Shown here piece after piece: positions 22,267-37,200 of a DNA stretch of 64,000 nt; the stretch's first letter is position 1; each line of letters begins with the position of its first letter. Location of the stretch: positions 29,801,647-29,865,646 of the forward strand of contig CM036758.1 in assembly GCA_020796225.1 (NCBI GenBank). Reading direction: 5' to 3'. The translations under genes and the position numbers were made by a program. The notes below the pieces were generated by a model that was given only the letters and a program-made list of their open reading frames with translations, was not told the origin of the DNA and made no database searches. Source of the DNA: Arion vulgaris. Its lineage: Eukaryota; Mollusca; Gastropoda; Stylommatophora; Arionidae.

Positions 22267-25200
22267 CTAGGATAAAAGAACAGAAAATGAACAATTTTTT
22301 TATATAAAATCAATTGACTGTACTTCAATGTACTTTTTCCCAACAAAGCCTAATTATCAAGTTATTAAAAGTAATTACCATTAAACATTTCTCACAATAG
22401 AAGTACCATTTAGCATTTCTCACTGTAGAAGTTAAGTACTATTTAGCACTTCCACAGTAAAAGTAAGAAAAATTTAGCACTTTTCAAGGTAGTAGTAAGT
22501 GTTGTTTAGCACTTTTCATAGTACAAGTAAGTATCATTTTGCACTTCTCATTGCAAAACAATTACCATTTAGCACTTCTCACAGAAGAAGTGCTATTTAT
22601 AAACCACTTATACACACAACCATAATTAGATAAAGAGTTTTAAAATGGCACAAAGAATTATACAGTACACAATTTCTTCTTAGAACCATGTGTTCACTTG
22701 TGACACAACACATATGACAGTTTTACAAAAGACAGCAACATATTGAAATAATGTTTCTAAGGGTATCATCACCATTTTATTTACAGCATTCTTGTTTTAT
22801 GAATTATCTTAATTTATGAATGTGTTGTCTGTCCTAAGTGTTTGATAACGGTCTGTTGATCAGAACAATTTGTTGCATCTGTTGCTAATTTTTGTCAAAC
22901 TGTCACAACTTTTGTGTGTTTTCTTTATAATTGAAACTGTCTACTCTATAATAGTTCATCAAACTATAACACTTTTCAGCAGACTTTCATTGAATTTCAA
23001 ACATAAAATGACATTTAGACAACATTTCTACTGGAAGTAAGAGCTATAATTAACGCTAGTGGACCAGGGTAAAAGTCATGTTTTTACAAGCCATTTGTTT
23101 TTAGAATAAAAATGCGTCCAACCTAAAGCCCCATAGTATGGTATTTGATCCACAAGGAGTTAATGAACCAGCAGATTTCATTACACTTAGTAAACTGCTT
23201 AAAATTAAATTGGTAGTAACATTATAAAAAAGTATCTGTTAATATTGAACAATTATCAACGCCAGGGAGAGGGCTAGTTTATACAGATAGAAAGCCAGCC
23301 TGTACTAGCATGTAGGAACAAACAGTGGATGTGTATCAAAGTACAGCCCGTATGTACAGAGAAAAACTCTGCCCACACTGAGAAGTCAGCCAGTGTGTAC
23401 AGACAGATAGTCAGACACCACATTTGATATTTAATGTTGTATTGATATAACTGCCACTTGGTGATTGGGGGATGCTGGTGACGCTCGCTGCTGGATGTTG
23501 CAGTCCAGAGAAGTACTGCCTGGTCACAGTTTGCATCAAACTTGGACTGGGAGAGACAGACAAATGGGCAGCATTCAGGGGATTTGGTGTGATAGACTAG
23601 GGACACTGAGCATGTAGAGAATGATTTTATACTGTGGATGGGGAGCAGGTTCCGGGTACTGGAGAGTTGTGAAGGTGCGGTTGAAACGGAGAACAGCATA
23701 GGTGGAGCATGGGACGTGTCATCTATGCGTGACAAGAGCAGTGAGGTTTTCTGGGGGTGCCGTCTTAGAGAAGGTGGAGAGTGGATGGCACCTACAGCAT
23801 GGAAGGTGATAAACAGCAGAAGTGTGCATACTTTTGGAGGCATGATCTGAGGGACAAGAATTAAGATGCTGGGAGCAGTGCAGGAGTGCAAGCAGGTGTC
23901 AAGAAAACTGAGAGATGGCAGGGGAGTCTATGTCGAGGACCTGGCGGTATAGGCAGATATGGTGGCTGGGGAGAGTGACTGGGGAGTAGTGTGCAAAAGT
24001 GATGAGTGGTGGGCATTGGAGGAGATTTGACACTCTCATGGGGGATGGAGACACTATGGAACATTTTGGATAATCGCTGGGCCAAATGTTTGCCCTTGGA
24101 TGTGTCACGGAACAGAGTGTGGAGTGACAGGGTCAACTCTTGTGTCAGCTTGCTGACTTCTAGGGGGCAATTGATGGTGAGCACTACAAGGGTCTTTGGC
24201 GTGTTTTGGGACAGTGTGCAATTCCACTGTTTTATGGACATGAGAGGCTGTTGCAGCAGTGATGCGACTTCTGAGCTGGGGTTTGGGGTCAGGACAGGTT
24301 TGCACTGGGGCTGAGTGATCGGCCCTGCTATTCAACATTGTCACATATTGGGTGATGTGTGGGGGAACGTAGATCGAGGGGGGGGAGGCTGGATGGACTC
24401 TTGCATCCACCCTGGAGGATCTATCTAGATTTTGCTGGTGACATCGCACTTCTGTGTCGCATGCAAAGGGATGTCCAGTTGAGAATTTTCTGCCTTGGCC
24501 AATGCGACCATAGATGGTGACTCTGGGCATCGCCACCCAAGCGATAGTGAGGCTGGACAATAGGATCCTTCCGGGCGCTGCTGCATTCACATGTATTGGA
24601 AGTGTTACCAGATGCGATGGAGAGGCTAAATCTGATATTTGGAACCAATTGGGTGGGACATGGGGTGCATTTGTAGCCCTTTAAACGGCCTGGAAGTTGG
24701 TTTGGTGCAGCATCTGAGTCGAGATTGATATGTATCTGACTGTGTGCTGTCGGTTTTGTTACGTGGATCAGGAGGCTGGAGAGTGGCAGGGTGGGATGTA
24801 TCCTAGCTATTCTCCTTCCATGCAGCTTGTCTCCAGATAATTTTGGGCACGTTTTGACCACTTGCAATCTCTAGCTGGTAGCTGTTTGGGCGGTGTTGGC
24901 GGGAAAGTATAGGTACCATTTCAAACGGGGATGCTGGGGATGGATCGGACACGCGGTGCGCAGGGAGACTGGTTCTGTCACATGGGCTGCATGCTGGAGG
25001 ATGGGTGAAAGCTGGGTGCCCAAGATGACGTGGAGGAGAGTGGTAGAACAGGAGATGAGGGAAATGGACTGTGGCTGGAGCATAGTGTGGAGAGCGACCA
25101 GGAGTGGAGAAGAATGGTGTTCATTTGTTGCTGCCCTAAGCACCGGGGCGCACAGGCTGGAGAGATATATATAGCTGCTCCAATTACAGTTGAGCCCACT

Positions 25201-28200
25201 TAATCCAAATTACGTTAAACCGACTATCTGCTAACAATTTTGTGCAAGCTGACTTTTTTATCAAACAAATGTATCACATTTTAAACAACTTAAGAAAAAT
25301 CAGCAACATGCAAACTTATTGTAATTATCACTGTAATTTGTGTTCTATATTTGATCTAAATTATGACCCGTCCAGAACTAATGCAGTTGTGATTGACTGG
25401 ATTTAAATTTGAATTAATGTGGGGGAAAAAAAATGTGCTAACTTCAGTATAAAGTAACGCCCGAGTGGTTACCAGGGCCCAAATTTGGGGTGTAAAGAAT
25501 AGAACCACTGTTATCTGCCACGCATGTCCCAAGAGGCGACTAAGGAGGTTTGGCTTAAATCGGATGCATGTGTCCTAAACGTGTAGAAATCTATGCGTTT
25601 AGGGGCCTACCAAACCAATGTGCAACGTATACATGTTCTTGGCAAAGATCAAACATATCACAAAATGTGATTAAAATTGGTGGTAAAGAACGAAATCAAA
25701 GAAGAAGAAGTATAAAGTAACGCCTACACTTTCTACATGAGAAGTGAATTCTTATTTGTTCTTGTTTGCATAACCAACACATCTTAATATAGCTAAATAC
25801 AGACCCCATTCTTAGACTGAAAGACATGGCTTAATGAGGCTTTAATCAAACAAAATTAAACATACAATCTAATCATTTACTCTGTGTTACTCAAGATTAT
25901 TTTGGTGAACTCACTACTAATGATCATACCTCTTGCTACTCATTAATCAATTCGATTAACATCCCTCATTTGTGTAGGTCTAAAAGTAGGAGAATTCTGT
26001 TATCCCTTCTAGTCGTGTGTGCCATTTACATGATCATTTTGGATTGAAAAATTTTGAGAAAGACAAAAGTCTAACACAATGTCGACAAATTCCATTGATT
26101 ACATGTTTTTAAAAATAACGAAAGCAGGATTTTAAAGAACCCAAACTCCAGTTCTCACACAAACTTTAGCCATGCGGCAGAATTATACTCATCACATATG
26201 ATGTTTCAATTTATACCAGGGAATTAATTATACATTATATTTTTTGTGATATAGTTCATCATGTGCCAGAATCTTACACAACCAACTATTCATTGATCCG
26301 CAATGTTTGATTCAAGTTACACTAGGAATATTTCAGTTTTAACTCAATGCTATTTCACTGTTTTGTTATGTCATCTGGTTTCTTAAAACTAACTTTAGTT
26401 ATCTACATTTGTATTGAAATACTGTATTGATTTTATTTTAACTCATGAACCTACTAATGTTTAGCAAAGTATATGGTTTAGAACCAGATTTCCAGTTTAG
26501 ATGAAGCAAGAAATATTCAGTTTCAAGTAGCACAATTATTATGCACAACTGTTATTGTCTTTTATCTTTAGTCACCAATGCTTATTGATCACACACAGGA
26601 GTTTCCTTTATACTAAACTTTGATAAACCATCTTTTTTTGTCCTATCCGGATCCGTTTGGCTTATGCGGCTCAACTGTATCAGAACTAATAGGATAAATG
26701 GCTGTTAATTGGCAAAATAATTATAAAATAGTTCTTGCGATTGAAGCTAATGAAATCTGATGTTTTCATACAATGCAGTGAGAAATGAGCATGCAAACAG
26801 GCCCAGAATAAACCAAATGCATACAAGAGTATGGAACTACTTTACTAATTTCTCTGAAAATCATAGAAGTGAGTGGGATAACCAATTTTATTAGAAGAAC
26901 ATGAAAGTTTGCGGCAAGAACTAAAAGAAAATACAAAACACAAAGGCAGCTAATATATATGGACAAAGAAATGACAAATAAAGTAACATGTTAAAATATG
27001 ATTTTTGTTATAGTATTGGCTTTCTTAATCACCCAATTTTGATATGTTCCAATGTGAATCTCATAAATTAATTACATAGCACATCATATAAGTTAGCCAA
27101 AATTGCTCAAAACAATACTTTGTGCAATGTTTTGTTTCTTTTGTAAAGTGAATTTTAAATTGAATTTAACTCACTCTGATCCTGCTAACCTTTTTTAATT
27201 TATTATATCTATCTATCTATTCTTTAATCCTGTTTTGCTTTTCAGCATCAGGTCGAAAAAGGAGACACCTGGAATGAGCCTCTCCATGTGCCTTGTCTTT
27301 CTTTCTTTTCTCCAGTCCTGATTTGCCTCACAGCTTCAGGGTAAGAAGAGATTTCTAGAACTGACATTTGTGTGCACTTCATAAACAGTGTCTTTTGCCA
27401 CCTCTGAGGTCCACCTTTTGCATGACCTGCCTTTTGCCATGTATCCACTGATTCAGAATAACTTTATTACAGGATGATTATTTCCCAATGTGAAACAACA
27501 TAGGCTAGTACTTTTCATTTTGTTTTATCAAATGAACTGTCTACCATTCAATTTATTCAGATCTTTCAAGATGTTTCTCTGAAGTAGGGTAGTTGTGTCA
27601 ACATGTAACAAATGATGTCAACTATAATCAACTTGTGTGTTTTTACACCTTGTTATTTTTCTTAGTCCATAATCATCACTCATTTTAGAATGAGATTCAG
27701 GGATGTCTTATATAAGCTTTGTCGGACTTTCTTCAATGTAGTTTCTTTTTAAATGTGGTCGGTGTTGGCCGAATTATTTATTCTCAGGTCTGTCTGCAGT
27801 TGTCAATTTTGGATGGACATGGTCTGTAATTATATCTGCTTGTTCACAATGACAGTGGCAGAAAATCTTGAATATGGTGCAACTATGTCTCATTCTGTTG
27901 TGGTCTGTACTGAGGTGAAGTATGATTGCCTGGTCTCTTCTGGGCAGTAGATAATAGTCATCCTTTTACTCTGTGTTTGGAGTATTTTTTTTTATTCCAC
28001 TTTGCATTTTATTGTCCTTTGATGGCATCTTTAGCTTCCTCCTAGTTAACCAGATAGTCTTCTTGTGACAATTTATTTCCTTCTTTGACCAGACTATCGG
28101 CTATTTCATTGTCCATATTTTTCCAATGTATTCATTCAATATTTTACTCTTAGTTATCCTTCTACAGTTTCTCAAAGAACATGCAATTCAATGTTGTGAT

Positions 28201-31200
28201 ATTTCAGTGTGGGACAACCAGTCACATCTATCATCATTGCTAGTATCCAATACATACAGAAGACATCCACCCATTCTTTTTCAAAGCATGGGCTGTGAGT
28301 TTGATACAATATAGGCCCTAGATAATGGGATTACAATAGTCACTTCAGAGACAATATGGCTGCTTCAATATCCATACTGGATGTTGTTTTGCAAACTGTT
28401 TTGTTCTCTGATGAACCTGCCTTTCAGTATAAATGAGAAAATACATCTAGATTTTGAAGCACAAATCCATCAGTATAAATTGTCAGTTTGTCCAATACAA
28501 TCTTCTGTTTTCTCATTTCAATATTTGTCTTTCAACTGTACTATCTTCTGTCATTTCTTAGAATGTAGGCAAAGATTCATTTCAATTATTTTGTATTATT
28601 TGTATAATGTTTAAAAGTAAATATTTTATGGGAAACTGAACATTTTTGTTGTTGTCTGGATAATTCAGAGATGAAATGCTCATGAAGTAGAATATGAAAA
28701 TGTACAGTGTACTAGAAGGGGGTGGAATATATTTAACATATTACAACCATTTATTACTAATGAGGATCATTCACAAATGAAGAAGATACGCAAGCATCTT
28801 ATAAAAGTACAATTTAGTATTACACATATATTATTTTTAAACATACTGGCAAATGGTGCAATGGGATACCTGCAATAAAGGCTACATTTACAGCTGATCA
28901 TGCTTGTTTATTAAGATGGGAGGTCTCAAAAACAAAACCAGATTTATTTCATATTGATAAATCTTTAAATAAACTAGAAAGAAACAAAACAAATAAAAAT
29001 ACCCATACTTTTCATGTGGTTTAATTCCTGTTAAGTGTCCTTGCTGTCGACATGCAGTGTGTGAAAGTTTTTGATTGTGCTCCAAAAGAAAAACCCCTTA
29101 CCATAAGGCTTTCATAAAAGATTTTCAAACTTCACAAAAAATGTATTGCAATCATGCATTCTGATAAGTCATGTGTGTTTTAATTTAGAAGAATACCCAC
29201 ACACACAAAAATGAGTAAAAAGAGTTCCAAGTGTACAAACAATGGAAAACAGTAAATAACTAGCAAAATAAGGTGCCACATCTCAAAATGCTGCTTTAGA
29301 AACAATATACCCAGATTTGGTCATAGATAAACCAATTGACTAACATTCTAGGAATCTAAAGGAAAACAATGATAGAAAGAGCAAGCTAATGATCTATTTC
29401 TTTCTTAGAATGAAAATAAAGAAAAAACCCAAGAATTGGACAAATACACAATGATTTACATTTTCCCACAGATGCAAACCATAAATTGATAATTTTAATG
29501 AAAAATGAACATAACAGAATTGAAAGAAAACAGAATTCAAACTAGTAATACAAGTTCATAGCTTCTTTGTTGAAATGGGGATGATGGAAATAGATTAACA
29601 ATGTTAACTTTAGCCCACTTTTTTTTCAATATTTTTCTCTATACATAATTATGCAACATAAAATGTTAATATTAAAATATATTAGTAGTTTTAACTATAT
29701 AGAGTGTTCACATTTAGAATTACTTTATAATACAGTTGTATTGTTTTATTCTCACTCAGTGGCGCTCGCATTAAGGGCCAGTGGGAAGGGCCAGTGGAGC
29801 CATGCCCTGAAAATTAATGTGTAAGTGTATTTATTACCTCTGAAGTTGGTGAAGACCTGCATGCATGGCAAGGGACACCAGTCAAATGGTAAAGCAGGAT
29901 TTCAGCAAAATCAGTCAGAAGCGCCAAATCAGGCGTCAAGACTAACACCCGGCCTGAATTCACAGCAGGGAAACGCAGAAGAAAAAGTGTATTTATTATT
30001 TTATAAATTATTTTTTCTTAATTATTACTTTTAACATGATACTGATTAGCTGTGAAAGTTGAATATATAATGCTAAAATATCATATTGCCTGAAATTCAG
30101 CCTTTTTCCTCCCTAATTGGTATACTTCATACATTTCCAGCGCATTGTTTTTTTAGGGCCAGTAAATATTTCGCTATTTAGACCGCCTGTTAACATAGGG
30201 CCTCTGACCTCTCTCTCGTGTATTATTTAGCACAGAAAATATTGATTCATTCATCAGTAGGGAAATTCTTGCGCTGCCAAGCCAGTGCACTGTTAACAGT
30301 GTTATTGCGCTAAATATTAGTCTGGGTGCATAAATGCCAAATGATATATAAAAATATTATAAATAATTAACTAACCATCATAGAATAGTTTATGATAATC
30401 GCCTGTTCCATCAATATACATCTGTGTACAACAATTTACAATCTAGTAAAGGGGATAACTTCCAGAATAGACAAATAATAGTAAATACTAAAATATAACC
30501 TAGCCCAAAAACCATGTTTTTTCTGAACATTTTTGAGTGGCCCCACCAACAAAAATTATCACGAGCTGCCACTGTTCCCCCTGTACATCCATAATCAAAA
30601 TTAAATTGGGAATAAAAACTAACAAGAACTAACATGAAATTGAGAAACTAATGGTCACAATTACAGATGTAAACATTGAGTAATATTTTGTGTTTGTGAC
30701 AAAAATTGTCATTTCTTCGGCCAGACAATATCAAGGGAGGACCAGAACAATGGGCGCTGTTCTGAATTTAAATTAAAACAAAATATAGCTACCAATATAT
30801 AATACAATATATTAGGAAGAGCTGGATACAAAAACATACACTAACGATAAAATCTAAGGAAATTAAAATATATATTATAACTTAACCAACCGACTGACAT
30901 CACTAAGACTAAATAATGATAGCAATAAAAACAAAGTAAAGAACAAACAGTGATACAAGGAATGTACAGTCCCACAATGACAGTACACAAGTTGATAGTC
31001 ACATTAGCCTTGCTACCCATACTGTAAGCATTGTAAGTCGCAAAAAAATGAAAAGGGTGGATGGGAACAGTTGAAGGATATCAATATATTTAATGTAAAA
31101 AATTGATTGCTCAGTGATATACATATTGACAGGCAGAAATGCAAATTGCACTGACGATGGTACAAAGTGACATGAACAACATATGTCACAACATAAACCA

Positions 31201-34200
31201 ACAAGTTGAAATACTAGTGATGTGTAAATAGTAACTATTCATTACTAAAATATCTATAATTGCTTGAATCCTAAAGTACTGAATTGCACCTAGGAAAAAG
31301 TATTAGTTACTTTATCACTACTCAGTCACTAGCTTGTACCATATGGAAGGTTGGCAACAACAGATTTAGAACAAATTATTTCTTGCCCTGGTGGTATACT
31401 TTGACAGGCTGCCATCTGTCTACCTCTTGATGTTTACATCACAAATATATCTCTATCCTATCAGGTAGAAAGATTATTATCCCGTTTTGAATATTAGTTA
31501 CCCTTGAATATACCTATGTGCATCTACTAATCTGTATATTTTGAATGCTATTTATAATGTCCAATAACTGTATTTGTAGTCACTAGTCCTTACATTCCAA
31601 ATACTTAACAGCTAATTGGTACATTTTGAATAATCTATATCAAGTAGAATCTCATTAGTATATTCTGCATTTACATGTTTTCCAACATTGCACAACTTCT
31701 TCGAATGCTCCATATCAACCATTTGTTAAACCACTCTTTGTGATTTGAATGCGATCTGAGCCTAAGAGTGATTCTACGTGGTGCAAGTTATGAGCCTACA
31801 AGTAGGCTAGCATATACGATTACTGCTACGCTTTTTATTTACTAGGGTAGCTTCCCTAGGCCCCTATCTCAGTCGCCTTTTGGCATGCTTGATTAGATGT
31901 ACTATTCTTTGCTCCCTTGCCGGCAACACACGGTGAGAAATCTTCTTCTTCTTCTGCTTCTCACTAGATTGGGATTTCGGATTCTCTAATAAAGCAGCCA
32001 TCTGCCTCAGATTATTAGCCACGCCATACAGTTTGTCTTGGACGCTAGTGTAAGTGGACGCTAGGGGCGCCACCTCTTTCTTCTCAAGTTTGCATACTGG
32101 GGCAGTTCTGTAGGATATAATTCCTATGATTTCTGCTTCCCGTTTGTGCTGACCTCTTCCCGCAGTAAGTTTTGGCCACCCTCGTGATGGTGGGTCTGGC
32201 ATTCTTACTGCGTGGCTAAATCTCCTAGGCAGATTGGCAACCGTAGAATCGCTATCCCATTCCTGATTGTGAGGGGTCGTTGCAGCATGTTATGCGCCTT
32301 ACGACCTGGTGCATCCATTTTCTGCAAGCATTTGTTTCGGGTTAGCATTCCCTAGAAGACACATGCATCCAATTTCAGCCAAACCTCCTTAGTCGCCTCT
32401 TCCTAAATGCATAGCAGGTAACAGTGGTTCTATTCTTTACACCCCAAATTTGGGCCCCGTAACCACTCGGGCAGAAATCTTTCAAAGACTGTGATTAAGT
32501 TAAATAAGATATGATAATATGTGACTTTGACTTGAACAAATTCATTTACTAACATGTTGACACAAAAAATAATATAAATTAGACAAAGTATTTCAACGTA
32601 TAGCTAAAATATTTCATATCTAGTCCTAGGACTGGACACACAAAACTAATGCTAAAATAAAGAGAGTGAGAACACAGTGCAATACAAGGCAAAAATTGAT
32701 GAGATAGAGACACGAATGAAAAAAATAAAAATACTGCACAGCTTATAATATACAGAAGAAAAATATAAAAGATTAACTGATTAACAGCCATATGTCCACA
32801 AAGTTGTGTATGAGCTTCTGCACCAGAACATGATTATATATGTCAGTGTAGGAGATAAAGGTGAACTGTTGGTTATATTCAGGACATGCATACATGCCAA
32901 GTTATCAATGGTACAACAAAGAGAACAAATGAGAAAACATCTTGAAGTAACGCCCACACTAGATAACAAATCCATAACAACACAGATAAAGCTGAACTAA
33001 AATGGATAGTTAATATGGCCAAAAGAGGAAAGTGGGACAAAACTGTAGCAGATCTTGATGTATGCATGAATCTAAAGCATTGACATTACTGAGCAATCTG
33101 TGTGGAGACAAAAATTGAACTAATCCCAGAAGAAGTACAGACAAAGTGGCAATAGTGGACGATACAGAAAAAATGGCCAACATTTTAAACAAATACTTTG
33201 CATCTATTAACAGACAGAGAAGGACAAAAACTACATAAGTGACCTCAAGGTGAAAGAACATGCTAAATATTACAGTCTTTGAAAATGCTGGTACACCATG
33301 ATCCTATTAATAAAACGTGGAACGAGGGTACATTGTCTAAAACATGGAAAATGCAACCATCACATCTATCTTGAAGTAAAATAAACCAGCTGAAAATATG
33401 AAAAGCTATAGATTCACTCCCTCACTTTATGTCTAGGTAAACTAGCTGAGAAAATAATTAACCATAATTGCATTTCTTGCTCAAAACTACCAAGATACTG
33501 AACAATAGACAAGCATGTTTTTGGAGCAAAACAGAGAAGTGATGATCAGCTTTTTAGATTGAGCCAATGAATTATTGATGGATTTCAGGGGAGAAAGCAC
33601 ACTACTGCTGTAGCGATTGATCTGCAACTGGTATACAACAGAGTGTGGCAAAAAGGACTGCTGGGTAAAATGTTAGATACAGTAATCTATGAAAAGATGT
33701 ATTGTTGGGTCAAAACATTCCTCTCAGACCACACAATCCAGACAAAGATAAACAACAGCATCTCATCAAAGCAGATGCTACAATATTCCTCCTGTTTCTG
33801 AATGACATGCCCAAAGAACTACTGACAGAAAAGGCAATATACACTGAGGACCTAGTCCTTTGGCACACCAGCAACTGTCGATTCACTGAAGGCCTTGATA
33901 GGCTCATTGAGACATTGAAATTAAAAGTAGCATACACCAACACAACCTACTCTATTTTCATTAGGAGTAACAAGTTAGCAAAGCGAAATATTACACACTA
34001 GGACTAGATGGAAATGTCTTAAAGAAAGAAGATAAAACTGCAAGACGCGAAAAGCAAGTTCTAACTGATAGAGACCATTGCCATTGTAGCATCAGTACAC
34101 CATATTACAAACATTCCATTTCCACCATGAGAAAATCAAGCAGTCACTTTTACTGATGGCAAGACAGTGCTGCAGGCACTAGAAAATTCAAACAGTGAGA

Positions 34201-37200
34201 GCACTGCATGACAGTCCCTGACAGTATCCATCAGTTCATTCATTCAACATTTGTTATGTCAAGCTTACCCTACGGTATATATCAGGACACAGCAACATAC
34301 AGGAAAACAAAAGAGAAAATATTCTTGCAAAGGCAGGAGTAAACAGTCAACAATATGACAGGCATATAACACTACAGACTGCTAAACAGATGATAGGCAA
34401 TATGGACGAGGAAAGGTATATAACATTAGCAAGAGAAAAAAATGATTAAATATGAAAAATGACAACTCTCGATGTTTCGACCGTGGACATTAATCAAGAA
34501 AACATATACGAACATGAAATACATAACAAACTAAAACATAAATCTTAAGTTAATAAGTGAATAGGAAACGATATGGTGTGATGGATCATATGCAGTCTCG
34601 TGTACAAAGAGAAAATTGTTTGTGTCAGCCAAGCTGAAAGTCCTGTGGTCACATGTAGGAAGACAAATAATACCAGGCCTGGTAAACCTTTAGACTAACA
34701 ATGAGTCACTTCACACTAGTGTCATGTAGTATTATGTATGGAGATAGGTTAGTCTGGTGGTCGGCTATAGGGATGAGGGGTGTTTAAAGTGAGAAGGGGA
34801 AGATAGCTTCAACAGAAAAGAAACAAAAGAGGAGTGGTTGAATGAATTACAAAATAGGCAGTCATTTTTAAGAACATAACCAAAAAATACATATAAAATG
34901 TTGTATAATATTGTCTTTCAAGACAAGATTGTCATTATTTTCCACTTTATGAGCCAACATGTGCCCCTGAATGCACACTTACATCACATGTAACCTAAGA
35001 TTGCCATGATGTGACATCTGTGTAACCATCTCTTCCAATGTCTCGTACTCAGTGACTTATGCTGCAAGTACATACTATTTAAACACAGAAGTTGAGAACA
35101 TTTTTCTGCAAATTCTACAACTCAAGCAGATCCCTGTAAATTTGCTGCAGTGACCTCATAGTTGAAGAACACATGCTCAGATGACCACTGGATTGGAAAA
35201 CTTAAACTAAACTAAAATAAAACATTATGCCTGTCTATTGTAATCAGCAATAGAATGCTTCAATCATGTATAATTTCTCCAACTTTCATAATAGTGACCG
35301 TGTGACATAACACATGGTAAAAGAACCCTTGGCAGTTCAAAATTGAGAAGAGCAGGCTGAAAGCTGCTGGTCAGGCAAAATTCATTAGAAAAGATTAAAA
35401 ATAAAATTACTACAAAAATATCTTCATCATCTTCAAAATTACATCGGGACCCTTGCTGGTGCTAGGAGTTTGTGCACTGCAGTGAGATCTCCTGTATAAG
35501 AAAGAGATTGAGAACATGGTCACTCACGAAGTTCAATGATGATGGTCCTATCTATCAATCAATGTCCACTAGGTCTAAGTAAATTAAATTTAGTTGTCTT
35601 GATGACAGAAATAAATAGACAATACATCTCTGTCTGCAGATGATGAAAGATATGCATGATGATGGTACAAGCAGCTTGCTTGAAAAACATACTTTTCTTC
35701 AGGCCCCTGGTATAGGAGACCATACCTGCTCATCACCTTAAAAAGATCAGTTTTATTTTTGTGCCAGGGCATGCAGGTGTAAGGGGAATGAACGCGCTGA
35801 TAGGCTTGCATGTATGGCTGCTGTCCAGCGGACGAGCAATGGACCAGGCTGATATTATAAATTCCTTAAGGAAGAGGCGTACATGATTCACGAATAGCGT
35901 GAATCCACAACACTAACCAGACTGCAAGAACTCAAAGTTAAGGTGGTTGTCGACAAGAACGCTATGCTGGCAGACAAAGAAGAATTGTAAACAACAAAGA
36001 ACCGTGCGTTAGTCGCCACACACTGATGGACATACTGAGGAGAGATCGAGCACTTATGGACTAATTTGTTCGACGTGCAGTGATGGAGATCCGACGACTA
36101 AACTAAACTAAACTAAACCTGCTCATACTTTTATTTAAAATGTGTCCAGTAGCTTATCACATTCTTAGTGATATTCATGACAATATTCAATAGTGGAGAA
36201 AACCCATGACATCATTCACTTAGTTACAGTAGAGTGACAAGGTCAATATATTTCAGGTCACAAACGGAAAGAGTGAACTGTTTGTACAATTATCCATTAT
36301 GTTCCTCACTAAAAGATCATTGTAAAAGTTAGCTGTAGTTAACAATGTAAACATGAATATGTAAAATTAAAACAAGTATTCAATTCAATGGGAAAGCCAA
36401 ACAGGAAAGGTTGAATATTATATACATGTCACATCTAGTTTTTCTACAGTAAATGCTCACCAACTACCTATCAACTCAAGTAAGGTATGTACATTTTGTA
36501 TAGCAAATAAAACCAAAATAACTTGGCAACAAAGCAGAAAATAATTGTTAAAAAAAGAAAATAACACAACACTTACCGACAATAATGATAATAATCACAA
36601 CAATGACACCGATAAGAATAAGCCACATCTGGAAACGTGAAACAGTATTACAATATTTAATTAACTATATAATGCAAAACACATTGAATGTACATCTTAA
36701 ATTAAATCACATACAAAAAGGATGAAGGGAAAGAGACTGTGAGATAAAATGTGGCCCCCAACAACATATGGCAGAATAGCTCAGACAGAAAATAGAAAAT
36801 TCCTATTTTAATGGGGGCTGATTTTTGTATATGTTTGATAGAACACTGAGAGCTTTTTTGCAAGTTTACTCAATTCTATGAGTCTATGGTTATTTATTGA
36901 TGAAAATATTAATAATACTGATATTCCTTATTGTTAAACTTTACTTGTTACATAATATAACCTTGATTTAGCATGTTGAGTTGTTTTTAAAATGAATTCA
37001 TCTTTGTACAATACTGGAGCGCGAAGTTGTGCGGCAGTTGTAATCTCATTACATAGAATTTTACCAAGCCCGTCAGTCGTTTGTTATCGAAGGCCACGGA
37101 TAGACCAAGAAAATGACAGTGATATAACATGTAAACAGACCTCGATGTAAACAGCTGAGAAAAGAAGACTAAAAACAGATGAAAGAAGGAAAATGATATC

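Noticed and set aside
23274..23891. 205-codon minus-strand frame
   Set aside because: It lies antisense to a decayed LINE in GC-richer DNA, with no domain or splice context.
27753..27950. Small plus-strand gene
   Set aside because: It is the antisense of a decayed RNase H LINE C-terminus.
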